The notes under the pieces were generated by a model that saw only the letters and a program-made list of their open reading frames with translations, did no database searches and was not told the origin of the DNA. A stretch of DNA of 64,000 nucleotides from NCBI RefSeq assembly GCF_042652785.1, contig NZ_JBHSHD010000010.1, positions 744,001-808,000 on the forward strand, given 5' to 3'. A program made the position numbers and the translations under genes. Source of the stretch: Dokdonella_A ginsengisoli (GTDB lineage: Bacteria > Pseudomonadota > Gammaproteobacteria > Xanthomonadales > Rhodanobacteraceae). Shown piece after piece: positions 16,891 through 25,362 of this stretch. Numbering within the stretch: position 1 is the stretch's first letter; the number at the start of each line of letters is the position of its first letter.

Positions 16891-19800
16891 CTAGTGCGGA
16901 TCGGAATCCGGGCGCTGCTCCCGCACGTGCCGGCGCCAGGAGAACCTGCCCGTCTCCGGATACGCGGCGCGGCAAGGCACGCTGAGGACCACTTCGGTTC
17001 CGGCGGGAGCGCGCGGCCGCAGCACCAGGCGCGAGCCGAGCTTCTCCGCGCGCTCCCTCATGCCGACGATGCCCCAGCGCTTGAGGCGGGTGGCTGACTG
17101 CATCGCCGCCGCGTCGATGCCGCGGCCGTCGTCGAGGATGTGGACGTTCAGCGCGTTGCGCCGGTAGGCGACGTGGACGTCGACGCGCGTGCCCTGCGAG
17201 TGCACGAACGCGTTGCGCACCGCCTCGCCGACGATGTCGATGATCTCGTCGACGGCGCTCGGCAGCATGACGCGCGGCTGCCCTTCGGTGGTGAGATGGA
17301 ACGCCAGCGGATGGGTGCTGGCGAGGTTCTCGCCGATAGCGAGTATCGACTGCGCCAGTTCCGTGTGCCTGGGGTCCTCGCCGCGCAGGGCGATGATCTT
17401 GTCGCGCCCTTCGATGACCATCTGTCGCGCCTGCTCGATCGCCGCTTGCAGCACCTTGCCGCGGCTGTCGTCCGCAGGCAGGCCGACCACGACCGCCTGC
17501 AGCCGGAGCAGCAGCCCCTGCACGCCCTGCAGCAGCGTGTCGTGGATGTCGCGCGCGATGCGCTCGCGCTCGCGCATGCGCTCGGTCAGCTGCAGGCGCG
17601 CGCGCTCGATCGCCAGGCGCACCCGCCAGAAATACAGGATCGCGGCCAGGCCGAGCACCGCCAGCACCCAGATCGCGTAGAACCACTTCGTCTCGAAGAA
17701 GCTCGGCTCGATGACGAATTGCGCGCTCGCGCCCTGCGCGTTCCACACGCCATCGTCGTTCGCCGCAGCGACCTGGAAGCGATAGCTGCCCGGCCGCAGG
17801 TTCGAATAGGAAGCTTCGCGGCGATTGCCGGCGTCGCGCCAGTCCGCGTCGACGCCGTCGAGCTTGTAGCGGAAGCGCACGCGATCGGGGATGGCGAGGC
17901 TGGTCGCGGTGTACTCGATCTGCAGGTTGTTGGTGCCCTGCGGCAGGCGCGGCGTCGCGGTCAGCGGATAGCGCGCACCGTTCGCGCTCAGGCTCAGCAC
18001 TTCGACCGGCGGCGGCAGCAGGTTGCCGCTCAGCCGCGCCGGATCGAGCCATGCCGGCGCCTGGTTGGTCAGGAACCAGATGCGATGCGCAGCGTCGACC
18101 GCCGCCGACGCGACCGGCGCCGCCTGCACGGCGACGCCCGGCAGGCCGTCCCGGTAGTCGAACAGGCGATACGCCGGGCGATAGCCGGGGCGCTCGAACG
18201 CCGCCGCCACTTCGCCCGCGTCCAGGCGCACCACACCCTTGATCGCGTTGAGCCAGAGGTCGCCGGCCGCCGTCTCGACGATGCCCGAGATGCCGCACAA
18301 GGCCTCGTCGTCGCCGGCGACCAGGGACTGGATGCGGCCTTCGCGCAGGCGCGCCAGCCCCAGTTCGCCGCCGATCAGCACGTCGCGGCCGGCGGCGTTG
18401 ATGGTGGTCACGTTGCCGACGCGCAGCCCGCCGGCATGCACGTGCGCCGCGTCGCCGTCGAGGACGGCGATGCGATCGTCCGGATAGCCGATCCACAGGC
18501 GTCCCGCCGCGTCGCTCGCCAGCGCCGTCGGTGCGACCGCCGGCAGCGCGATCGCCGCGTCGAGCGGCGACCAGTTTCCGTCACGCAGGCGGTACAGCCC
18601 GCGCTCGGCCAGGGCGAGCCAGAGATTCCCCCGCCCGTCGAACGCCATCGCATTGACCTTCGTCGGCGCCGAAGGCAGCGGCAGCGCGACCGGATCGGGC
18701 ACGCCGCCGCGCAGCCGGAACAGGCTCTCCCTACCGATCAGCCAGAGCGTGCCGGTCGCATCGAACAGCGCGCCGGAAATGTCGGGCAGGCCGCGCGCCA
18801 TCGCCTCGCCGTCGACGCCGTTCATGCGCCACACAGCGCCGCCGTTGACCAGCCACGCCGCGCCTTCGCGATCGACCGCCATGGCGTAGGTGGACGCCGT
18901 GCCCGGCACGATGTTGCCGGGCACCAGCAGGCGGTTGCGGTGGAAACTGACCAGGCCGATGTTGGTGCCGACCCAGATCGTGCCTTCGGCGTCTTCCAGA
19001 AGCGGCACGGCGCGATCGGAAACCAGGCCGCCGTTGCGGTCGACGACTTCGGCGACGTCCTGCGGCGTCAGCGAACGACCGCTCGCGGCGCGCGCCGCAT
19101 CGGCGACGCGGTACACGCCGCCCTTGCCGGCGTCGCTGCCCCACAGATTGCCGTAGCGGTCGAACAGCAGGCGATAGGACTCGGCATAGCGGGTTTCCTG
19201 CGGCGCGGCGGCGACGCTCGACAGCCGGCCGCCTGCGTCGAGGCCGGGCAGCGCGCGCGTGCCGCGTGCGCGATCGGACAGCCACAAGGTGCCGTCGGGA
19301 GCTTCGGCGGCGACCGCGTACGTGGTGACCGTCAGCCCGGTGTCCTCGAAGCGGTTCGCCCCGCTGCGCAGGGACATCAGCGTCTGGCCCGTCGTCACCC
19401 ACAAGGTTCCATCGCGCGCGACGATCGCCCAGTCGGCGCGCGGCGCCGGATACCCCCAGTCGGAACCGGCGATCTTCCACTCGCGTCCGTCGAACCGGGC
19501 GAGGCCGCCTTCGGTGGCCGCCCATGTCGCGCCGTCCGGCGTCTGCGCGAAGGTCAGCACCATGCCGCCGGGAAACGCCGTGCCGGGCGGAAAGCTGCGC
19601 ACGTGTCCATCGCGAATCACGCTCGCGCCGCCGTAGTAGAAGCCGACCCACAGGGTTCCATCCGGCAGCAGGTTCAGCGCCGTGATGTTGTTGGATCGGA
19701 AACTCTCGTCGGCGGGCGGCTCGAAGCGCTCGAAGCGCACGCCGTCGAAACGGTACAGGCCGTTGCCGGTGCCGAGCCACAGCCAGCCGTCCCTGCCCTG

Positions 19801-20025
19801 TGCGAGCGCCCAGATGTCCGCCGGCGCGCCCTGCTCGGTGGTCCACGACTTGCGCCGGAATTCGGACGCCGATGCCGCGGGCACGGCCAGCCAGACCAGC
19901 ACCGCGAGCAGCGCGAATGCGCAGCGCCGACGAAATCCGCTGCGGGACGTGCGCACGCGCGATGCCGATCGTTTCGATGCCGTGCGACGGTTTCGTTTCA
20001 CGCACGCCCCTGGCTTTTCGCGCAT
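16891..20025 (-). CDS. Hybrid propeller sensor histidine kinase, HisKA_3 type
   Basis: A 1044-residue sensor kinase. After a signal/anchor at residues about 30-53 come two-component-regulator propeller blades (repeats of W-A-L-A-Q-G-R-D-G-W-L-W-L-G-T, G-T-L-W-V-G type), forming a large periplasmic double propeller, then a Y_Y_Y-type beta sandwich and a membrane helix (about 785-805). The cytoplasmic part has the HisKA_3 box E-R-I-A-R-D-I-H-D-T-L-L-Q-G (His828) and an HATPase with D-D-G-R-G-I-D. NarL-type partners fit this HisKA_3 class. Its cognate regulator is almost certainly the divergently transcribed gene at 20268. A palindrome in the shared intergenic region suggests feedback control. 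Confidence 0.9.
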   Translation of the reverse strand: MREKPGACVKRNRRTASKRSASRVRTSRSGFRRRCAFALLAVLVWLAVPAASASEFRRKSWTTEQGAPADIWALAQGRDGWLWLGTGNGLYRFDGVRFERFEPPADESFRSNNITALNLLPDGTLWVGFYYGGASVIRDGHVRSFPPGTAFPGGMVLTFAQTPDGATWAATEGGLARFDGREWKIAGSDWGYPAPRADWAIVARDGTLWVTTGQTLMSLRSGANRFEDTGLTVTTYAVAAEAPDGTLWLSDRARGTRALPGLDAGGRLSSVAAAPQETRYAESYRLLFDRYGNLWGSDAGKGGVYRVADAARAASGRSLTPQDVAEVVDRNGGLVSDRAVPLLEDAEGTIWVGTNIGLVSFHRNRLLVPGNIVPGTASTYAMAVDREGAAWLVNGGAVWRMNGVDGEAMARGLPDISGALFDATGTLWLIGRESLFRLRGGVPDPVALPLPSAPTKVNAMAFDGRGNLWLALAERGLYRLRDGNWSPLDAAIALPAVAPTALASDAAGRLWIGYPDDRIAVLDGDAAHVHAGGLRVGNVTTINAAGRDVLIGGELGLARLREGRIQSLVAGDDEALCGISGIVETAAGDLWLNAIKGVVRLDAGEVAAAFERPGYRPAYRLFDYRDGLPGVAVQAAPVASAAVDAAHRIWFLTNQAPAWLDPARLSGNLLPPPVEVLSLSANGARYPLTATPRLPQGTNNLQIEYTATSLAIPDRVRFRYKLDGVDADWRDAGNRREASYSNLRPGSYRFQVAAANDDGVWNAQGASAQFVIEPSFFETKWFYAIWVLAVLGLAAILYFWRVRLAIERARLQLTERMRERERIARDIHDTLLQGVQGLLLRLQAVVVGLPADDSRGKVLQAAIEQARQMVIEGRDKIIALRGEDPRHTELAQSILAIGENLASTHPLAFHLTTEGQPRVMLPSAVDEIIDIVGEAVRNAFVHSQGTRVDVHVAYRRNALNVHILDDGRGIDAAAMQSATRLKRWGIVGMRERAEKLGSRLVLRPRAPAGTEVVLSVPCRAAYPETGRFSWRRHVREQRPDSDPH

Positions 20026-20137
20026 CGCCCCCGAGATTCCCCGCGTCGACCGTTCGCCGGCGAAGAGGTCCGCACCGGCGTCGGCAGCATATCGCCGCAG
20101 GTCTGCCTCAGAAAGCGGAATCCGATGAACACAGAAT

Positions 20138-20151
20138 CACCCGATCGGGCA
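20138..20151 (+). promoter_or_regulatory. Palindromic operator candidate, copy 3
   Basis: CACCCGATCGGGCA, a 12 of 14 match to TACCCGATCGGGTA, in the 242 bp region between the divergent kinase and regulator genes. A -10-like GATAGT (20175-20180) lies 33 bp from its centre toward the regulator gene, as expected for a promoter activated from about -41. Confidence 0.5.
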
Positions 20152-20267
20152 TTGAACCGCGCTGCCGTGCGAAGGATAGTCGCGCGCACGGCCGGCGATC
20201 GGCTCGTCGCCGCGACGGGCGGCAGCCGGCATCGCCGCCCCGGCTGCAACGGAGCGGAGAATGCGGC

Positions 20268-20900
20268 ATGAGTGAGCACGGCCGGCGCATCCAGGTGCTG
20301 ATCGCCGACGACCATCCGGTGATGCGCGACGGCATCGCGGCGGCGATCGAGAGCGGCGGGGACATGCACGTCATCGCGCAGGCCTGCGACGGCGCGGAAG
20401 CGATCGTCCGCTTCCGCGAACTGCGCCCCGACGTCGCCCTGATCGACCTGCAGATGCCCGGCGTGGACGGCCTGCAGGCGATCGCGGCCATCTGCGCCGA
20501 ATTCCCGACGGCGCGGGTCATCGTGCTGACCTCGTATCCGGGCGATGCGCGCGTGAAGCGCACGCTGACCGTCGGCGCCAGCGCCTACCTGCTCAAGAGC
20601 GCGACGCGCGAGGAGATCCTCGCCGCGATCCGCACCGTGATGAGCGGACGCCGGGTGGTGGCTTCCGACGTCGCCGGCGAGATCGCCTCGCACGCCTGGT
20701 CGGAGATGCTCAGCGATCGCGAACTGAGCGTGCTGCGGCTGGTCGCCACCGGCAACACCAACAAGCGCATCGCCGACATCCTGTGCATTTCCGAGGACAC
20801 GGTGAAAGCACGGCTGAAGGCGATCATGAACAAGCTCGGCGCGACCGACCGCACGCACGCGGTCACCCTGGCGCGCAATCGCGGCTTCCTGGACGGCTGA
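20268..20900 (+). CDS. NarL/LuxR-family response regulator
   Basis: A 210-residue two-component regulator. The receiver domain (residues about 9-125) has the acidic pair D14-D15 (I-A-D-D-H-P), phosphoacceptor Asp60 (V-A-L-I-D-L-Q-M-P-G-V-D-G), the conserved Thr/Ser (L-T-S-Y) and Lys (L-L-K-S-A). The C-terminal LuxR helix-turn-helix reads L-S-D-R-E-L-S-V-L-R-L-V-A-T-G-N-T-N-K-R-I-A with recognition helix E-D-T-V-K-A-R-L-K. It is partnered with the divergent HisKA_3 kinase. The start at 20268 places the receiver at the N terminus; longer in-frame extensions have no homology. I infer that it binds the TACCCGATCGGGTA palindromes at 13.6-21 kb. Confidence 0.92.
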   Translation: MSEHGRRIQVLIADDHPVMRDGIAAAIESGGDMHVIAQACDGAEAIVRFRELRPDVALIDLQMPGVDGLQAIAAICAEFPTARVIVLTSYPGDARVKRTLTVGASAYLLKSATREEILAAIRTVMSGRRVVASDVAGEIASHAWSEMLSDRELSVLRLVATGNTNKRIADILCISEDTVKARLKAIMNKLGATDRTHAVTLARNRGFLDG

Positions 20901-20918
20901 GCGGCTGCGCCGCCCCGC

Positions 20919-20932
20919 TACCCGATCGGGTA
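20919..20932 (+). promoter_or_regulatory. Palindromic operator candidate, copy 4
   Basis: TACCCGATCGGGTA within a 20 bp perfect palindrome (20916-20935). It lies 167 bp before the isochorismatase-like gene that opens a six-gene operon. TACCT follows 10 bp after it, as after copy 2. It begins 19 bp after the regulator stop, so it could in principle also act as a hairpin, but no T-tract follows. Confidence 0.55.
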
Positions 20933-21098
20933 GCGCAGATCTACCTCGATAGGGCTTCGCAGCGACGCGCGCATCGCAAGAATGAGGCATCCGGCGCAGC
21001 CGTCCTGCTTGGAGCAGACGGCGATAGCGCACCGGCGCTCGATGCCGTCCCTGCGCCGGCGCGACGCCGCGACCCGCCCCTCGTTCCAGGAGAGCCGC

Positions 21099-21752
21099 AT
21101 GGCCATCACCGCCACCCCCGTTCCGAGCATCCAGCTGCTGACGCCGAAGGATCACGCGCTGATCCTGATCGACTTCCAGCCGCAGATGGCCTTCGCCACG
21201 CATTCGATCGACACCGTCACCCTGCGCAACAACGCCGGCCTGGTCGCTCGTGCCGGCGCGAGCTTCCAGGTGCCGGCGATTCTGACCACGGTCGCCGCGC
21301 GGAGCTTCTCCGGCCCGATGTTCACCGAAGTGACCGACGCGTTTCCCGGACAGGCGCTGCTCGACCGCACCTCGATGAACACCTGGGAGGACGCCGCGGT
21401 GATCGGGCGCGTCAACGAGATCGGCAAGCAGCGGCTGGTGCTGGCCGGCCTGTGGACGTCGGTCTGCATCGTCGGCCCGGCCCTGTCGGCGCTGGCGCAG
21501 GGCTACGAGGTCTACGTGATCACCGATGCCTGCGGCGACGTGTCGGCCGAGGCGCACGAGCGCGCCGTCCAGCGCATGATCCAGGCCGGTGCGCGTCCGA
21601 TGACCTCGCTGCAGTACCTGCTCGAGCTGCAGCGCGACTGGGCGCGCACGGACACCTACGAAAGCACCACCGGCATCGCCCGCGCCTGCGGCGGCTCCTA
21701 CGGCCTGGGAATCACCTACGCCAGGGCCATGTTCGACGCGCACGGAGGCTGA
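21099..21752 (+). CDS. Isochorismatase-like cysteine hydrolase
   Basis: A 217-residue member of the isochorismatase-like fold. Catalytic elements are present: Asp in L-I-D-F-Q-P-Q-M (residues about 25-32), a central strand, and the nucleophile in L-A-G-L-W-T-S-V-C-I (Cys about residue 125) after the R-L-V-L motif, followed by an A-x-x-Y-E-V-Y-V-I-T-D-A-C-G strand. Family members hydrolyse amides, nicotinamide or isochorismate; the substrate here is not readable. It opens a compact operon (XapX, amidohydrolase, DoxX-like, VOC, porin), has a CAGGAGA ribosome site and lies downstream of palindrome copy 4. Confidence 0.87.
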   Translation: MAITATPVPSIQLLTPKDHALILIDFQPQMAFATHSIDTVTLRNNAGLVARAGASFQVPAILTTVAARSFSGPMFTEVTDAFPGQALLDRTSMNTWEDAAVIGRVNEIGKQRLVLAGLWTSVCIVGPALSALAQGYEVYVITDACGDVSAEAHERAVQRMIQAGARPMTSLQYLLELQRDWARTDTYESTTGIARACGGSYGLGITYARAMFDAHGG

Positions 21753-21811
21753 GCGCCGCACCCCGGCGGCGCGCTGCCGCCGTCCAATGCATTGGAATTC
21801 GGGACACGCCG

Positions 21812-22087
21812 ATGAAACCCTACCTGTTCTCGCTCGCTGCCGGCCTGCTGGTGGGCATCGTCTACAACCTGCTCAACGTCCGCTCGCCCGCTCCGCCGGT
21901 CATCGCCCTGGTCGGCCTGCTCGGCATTCTTCTCGGCGAGCAGCTGCCGCCGCTGCTGAAGAGCCTGTGGCAGCGCGAGGAAGTCGCGTCGCGCTGGATC
22001 GGCGAACAGGTGAAGCCCCACGTCTTCGGCGAACTGCCGCGCGCGAAGCGTACCGCGCGCGACGACGACAGCGAGAAGCGCTCGTGA
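21812..22087 (+). CDS. XapX-domain small membrane protein
   Basis: A 91-residue protein with two membrane segments (L-F-S-L-A-A-G-L-L-V-G-I-V-Y and V-I-A-L-V-G-L-L-G-I-L-L-G-E) in the compact XapX arrangement (about 50 residues), plus a charged cytoplasmic tail. XapX proteins often accompany amidohydrolases and isochorismatase-like hydrolases and may have a transport role, which is unproven. Its TGA overlaps the GTG of the next gene (GTGA), indicating translational coupling. Confidence 0.8.
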   Translation: MKPYLFSLAAGLLVGIVYNLLNVRSPAPPVIALVGLLGILLGEQLPPLLKSLWQREEVASRWIGEQVKPHVFGELPRAKRTARDDDSEKRS

Positions 22088-23958
22088 ACGCCGCCACGCC
22101 GGCTGCCGATCTGATCCTGCACTCAGGCCGCATCACCACGCTGGATCGCCGCCTTCCCGAAGCCGCCGCGGTGGCGATCGGCGGCGGCAGGTTCCTCGCC
22201 GTCGGCCGCGACGAGGACGTGATGGCATTGGCCGGTGCGGATACGCGCCGGATCGACCTCGGCGGCCGCCGCGTCCTGCCCGGGCTGATCGACAACCATC
22301 TGCACATCATCCGCGGCGGCCTCCATTTCAATCTCGAACTACGCTGGGACGGCGTGCGTTCGCTGGCCGACGCGATGGCGATGCTCAGGCACCAGGTGGC
22401 GATCACGCCGCCGCCGCAATGGGTTCGCGTGGTCGGCGGCTTCACCGAGCACCAGTTCGCCGAGAAGCGCCTGCCGAGCATCGACGAACTCAACGCCGTC
22501 GCGCCGGATACGCCGGTGTTCCTGCTGCACCTGTACGACCGCGCCCTGCTCAACGCGGCGGCGCTGCGCGCGGTGGGCTACACGAAGCAGACGCCCGAGC
22601 CACCGGGCGGCGAGATCGTGCGCGACGGCGCCGGCAATCCGGTCGGGCTGCTGCTGGCCAAGCCGAATGCGGCGATCCTCTACGCCACGCTGGCCAAGGG
22701 CCCGAAACTGCCGTTCGACTACCAGCTCAACTCGACGCGTCATTTCATGCGCGAGCTGAACCGGCTCGGCGTCACCGGCGCGATCGATGCCGGCGGCGGC
22801 TTCCAGAACTATCCGGAAGATTACGCCGTGATCGAAAAACTCGCCGCCGATGGACAGCTCACCATCCGCCTCGCCTACAACCTGTTCACGCAGAAGCCGA
22901 AGCAGGAGAAGGACGACTTCCTCAACTGGACGCGCACGTCCACGTACAAGCAGGGCGACGACTACTTCCGCCACAACGGCGCCGGCGAGATGCTGGTGTT
23001 CTCCGCCGCCGACTTCGAGGACTTCCGCCAGCCGCGGCCGGACATGCCGCCGCAGATGGAAAGCGAACTCGAGGACGTCGTGCGCATCCTGGCCGGCAAC
23101 CGCTGGCCCTGGCGCATGCACGCGACCTACGACGAGACGATCTCGCGCGCCCTGGACGTGTTCGAGCGCGTCGACCGCGACGTTCCCCTGCGCGGCCTGA
23201 ACTGGTTCTTCGACCACGCCGAGACGATCTCCGAGCGCTCGATCGACCGCATCGCCGCGCTCGGCGGCGGCATCGCCGTGCAGCACCGCATGGCCTACCA
23301 GGGCGAATACTTCGTCGAGCGCTACGGCGCGGCGGCGGCGCAGGCCACCCCGCCGGTGGCGCGGATGCTGGAGAAAGGCGTCAGGGTTTCCGCCGGCACC
23401 GACGCCACGCGCGTGGCGTCGTACAACCCGTGGGTGTCCCTGGCCTGGCTGATCACCGGCAGGACCGTCGGCGGGCTCGGCCTCTACCCGCGGCGCAACT
23501 GCCTGGACCGCGACACCGCGCTGCGCATGTGGACGGAGAACGTCACCTGGTTCTCCAACGAGGAAGGCCGGAAAGGCCGCATCCAGGCGGGCCAGCTGGC
23601 CGACCTGATCGTGCCGGACCGCGACTTCTTCGGCTGCGCCGAAGACGACATCGCCGACACGACGTCGCTGCTGACGATCGTCGGCGGACGCGTCGTCCAC
23701 GCCGCCGGCGATTTCGCGCCGCTGGACGAAGCCCCGGTACCGCCGGCGATGCCGGACTGGTCACCCGTGCGCACCTACGGTGGCTACGGCGCGTGGGCGC
23801 AGGCGCGTGCGACGACGGCGCCGGGCGCGCACGCCGGCGGCGCTCATGCCTGCGGGATTCACGGCCACGGTCACGCGGCGGCCTGGTCGGATGCGCTGCC
23901 GGCGGGCGATCTGAAATCGTTCTGGGGCGCGCTCGGCTGCGCGTGCTGGGCGATATGA
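22084..23958 (+). CDS. Amidohydrolase_3 (YtcJ-like) metal-dependent hydrolase
   Basis: A 624-residue amidohydrolase. The N-terminal strand D-L-I-L-H-S-G-R-I-T-T-L and L-P-G-L-I-D-N-H-L-H place it in the YtcJ/amidohydrolase_3 group; H-x-H supplies metal ligands, with further ligands probably in F-D-H-A-E (about 376-380) and the late Asp of S-A-G-T-D-A-T-R. Relatives hydrolyse exocyclic amides or formamides. The C-terminal 60 residues form a His- and Cys-containing tail (H-A-C-G-I-H-G-H-G-H, and G-C-A-C-W-A-I at the end). It starts at GTG 22084 overlapping the XapX stop and ends in an ATGA overlap with the next gene, so translation is coupled on both sides. Confidence 0.85.
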   Translation: MNAATPAADLILHSGRITTLDRRLPEAAAVAIGGGRFLAVGRDEDVMALAGADTRRIDLGGRRVLPGLIDNHLHIIRGGLHFNLELRWDGVRSLADAMAMLRHQVAITPPPQWVRVVGGFTEHQFAEKRLPSIDELNAVAPDTPVFLLHLYDRALLNAAALRAVGYTKQTPEPPGGEIVRDGAGNPVGLLLAKPNAAILYATLAKGPKLPFDYQLNSTRHFMRELNRLGVTGAIDAGGGFQNYPEDYAVIEKLAADGQLTIRLAYNLFTQKPKQEKDDFLNWTRTSTYKQGDDYFRHNGAGEMLVFSAADFEDFRQPRPDMPPQMESELEDVVRILAGNRWPWRMHATYDETISRALDVFERVDRDVPLRGLNWFFDHAETISERSIDRIAALGGGIAVQHRMAYQGEYFVERYGAAAAQATPPVARMLEKGVRVSAGTDATRVASYNPWVSLAWLITGRTVGGLGLYPRRNCLDRDTALRMWTENVTWFSNEEGRKGRIQAGQLADLIVPDRDFFGCAEDDIADTTSLLTIVGGRVVHAAGDFAPLDEAPVPPAMPDWSPVRTYGGYGAWAQARATTAPGAHAGGAHACGIHGHGHAAAWSDALPAGDLKSFWGALGCACWAI

Positions 23959-24416
23959 GCGCCCTCTTCGTGCAGCGGCTCGCGGCGAGGTTCTGCGTTC
24001 CCGCCGTGCACTGGCTGGCCCTGCTCGCCCTGTGCGCGGCGTATCTGCAGGGCGGCGTGCAGAAGGCCTGGGATTTCGGCGCGGCGACGGCGGAAGCGGC
24101 GCATTTCGGCCTCGCGCCGGCGGCGCTGGTCGCCTTCGCCACGATCGTGCTCGAACTGGGCGCGTCGCTGATGATCCTGCTGCGCCTGCATCGCTGGCTC
24201 GGCGCCCTGCTGCTGGCCGGCTTCACGCTCGCGGCGACCTTCATCGCCAACCGCTTCTGGACACTGCCGATGCCGGAGCGCTTCATGGTCACGAATGCGT
24301 TCTTCGAACACCTCGGGCTGACCGGCGCGTTCGTTCTCGTCGCCTGGCACGACCTGCGCGAGCGCGCGGGAAGCGGCGACTGGAAGCGCGTGGACGAGAC
24401 CGCCCGTCCGCAATGA
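23955..24416 (+). CDS. DoxX-like membrane protein
   Basis: A 153-residue protein with four membrane segments and the DoxX-like layout (A-Y-L-Q-G-G-V-Q-K-A-W-D-F at the end of helix 1, then a helix with E-L-G-A-S-L-M-I-L, then L-L-A-G-F-T-L-A-A-T-F-I-A-N-R-F-W). DoxX relatives are linked to quinone-coupled redox functions, but this assignment is only by family shape. It overlaps the amidohydrolase stop (ATGA) and is likely coupled to it. Confidence 0.78.
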   Translation: MSALFVQRLAARFCVPAVHWLALLALCAAYLQGGVQKAWDFGAATAEAAHFGLAPAALVAFATIVLELGASLMILLRLHRWLGALLLAGFTLAATFIANRFWTLPMPERFMVTNAFFEHLGLTGAFVLVAWHDLRERAGSGDWKRVDETARPQ

Positions 24417-24433
24417 CACGTGAGGAAACTTCG

Positions 24434-25357
24434 ATGCACGCCCGGACTCCGTTTCCGACCCTGGTTCTGCGCTTCGCCGCGGCGACGGCCGCTACTCTGA
24501 CGATGATCGCCGCGGCGCCGGCGCGGGAGGCCCGCGTCGCGACGCCGATGGTCGCGGTCGGCGCGCAGTACGACACCACTCACGTCTACGTCGCGCCTGC
24601 CGACGTCGATCGCTTCGCCGAAAGCTTCCTCGCCACCTTCGGCGGCCGCAGCACGAAGCAGGTGGTCGCCACCGTCACGCCGACGCCGAGCAGCACGACC
24701 TCGCAACTGCTGCAGACGCCGGTCGGAACGGTTTCGCTGTTCGGATTCACAACGCCGGTGCCCTACCCGTTCGGGCTCGAGCGGACCGGCTATCTGGTCA
24801 CCGACATGGACGTGGCGATTCGCGCCGCGCGCGCGGCGGGCGCCGACGTACTCGTGGCGCCGTTCCCCGATCCGATCGGCCGCGACGCCGTCGTGCAGTG
24901 GCCGGGCGGCGTGAACATGCAGCTGTACTGGCACACCAAGGCGCCTTCCTATGCGCCGTTCCGGACCGTGCCGGAGAATCGCGTCTACCTGTCCGCCGAT
25001 CGCGCCGACGCCTTCGTGCGCAGCTTCCTCGCCTTCTCGCACGGCAAGGTCGTCTCCGACCAGGCGCGCGCGCCCGGCGCGGAGATCGGCCGGCCCGGCC
25101 AGATCTACCGGCGCATCCGCCTCGAATCGACGTTCGGCAAACTGACCGCGCACGTCAGCGACGGCCACCTGCCGTATCCGTACGGCCACGAGCTGACCGG
25201 CTACGAAGTCGCCGACCTGAAGGCGACGCTCGACAAGGCGAAGGCGAGCGGCGTGGAGGTCCTGGTCGAGCCGTTCGAGAGCGACAGACGCGAATCGGCG
25301 ATGGTGCGCTTCCCCGGCGGATACGTCGCGGAGATCCACGCCGTCCTGCAGCGCTGA
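24434..25357 (+). CDS. Exported glyoxalase/VOC-superfamily protein
   Basis: A 307-residue protein made of two VOC (beta-alpha-beta-beta-beta) halves: residues about 45-165 (T-H-V-Y-V-A-P-A-D-V-D-R-F to M-Q-L-Y-W-H) and 180-305 (R-V-Y-L-S-A-D-R-A-D-A-F-V-R to Y-V-A-E-I-H-A-V-L). The repeated ends V-x-x-P-G-G-x-x-x-x-x are typical. The first 33 residues look like a signal peptide, so this otherwise usually cytosolic fold is probably periplasmic. Start 24434 is favoured by a GAGG site; 24413 overlapping the previous stop is an alternative. In an operon with a porin, it may process an imported or exported small molecule. Confidence 0.8.
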   Translation: MHARTPFPTLVLRFAAATAATLTMIAAAPAREARVATPMVAVGAQYDTTHVYVAPADVDRFAESFLATFGGRSTKQVVATVTPTPSSTTSQLLQTPVGTVSLFGFTTPVPYPFGLERTGYLVTDMDVAIRAARAAGADVLVAPFPDPIGRDAVVQWPGGVNMQLYWHTKAPSYAPFRTVPENRVYLSADRADAFVRSFLAFSHGKVVSDQARAPGAEIGRPGQIYRRIRLESTFGKLTAHVSDGHLPYPYGHELTGYEVADLKATLDKAKASGVEVLVEPFESDRRESAMVRFPGGYVAEIHAVLQR

Positions 25358-25362
25358 CCGGA

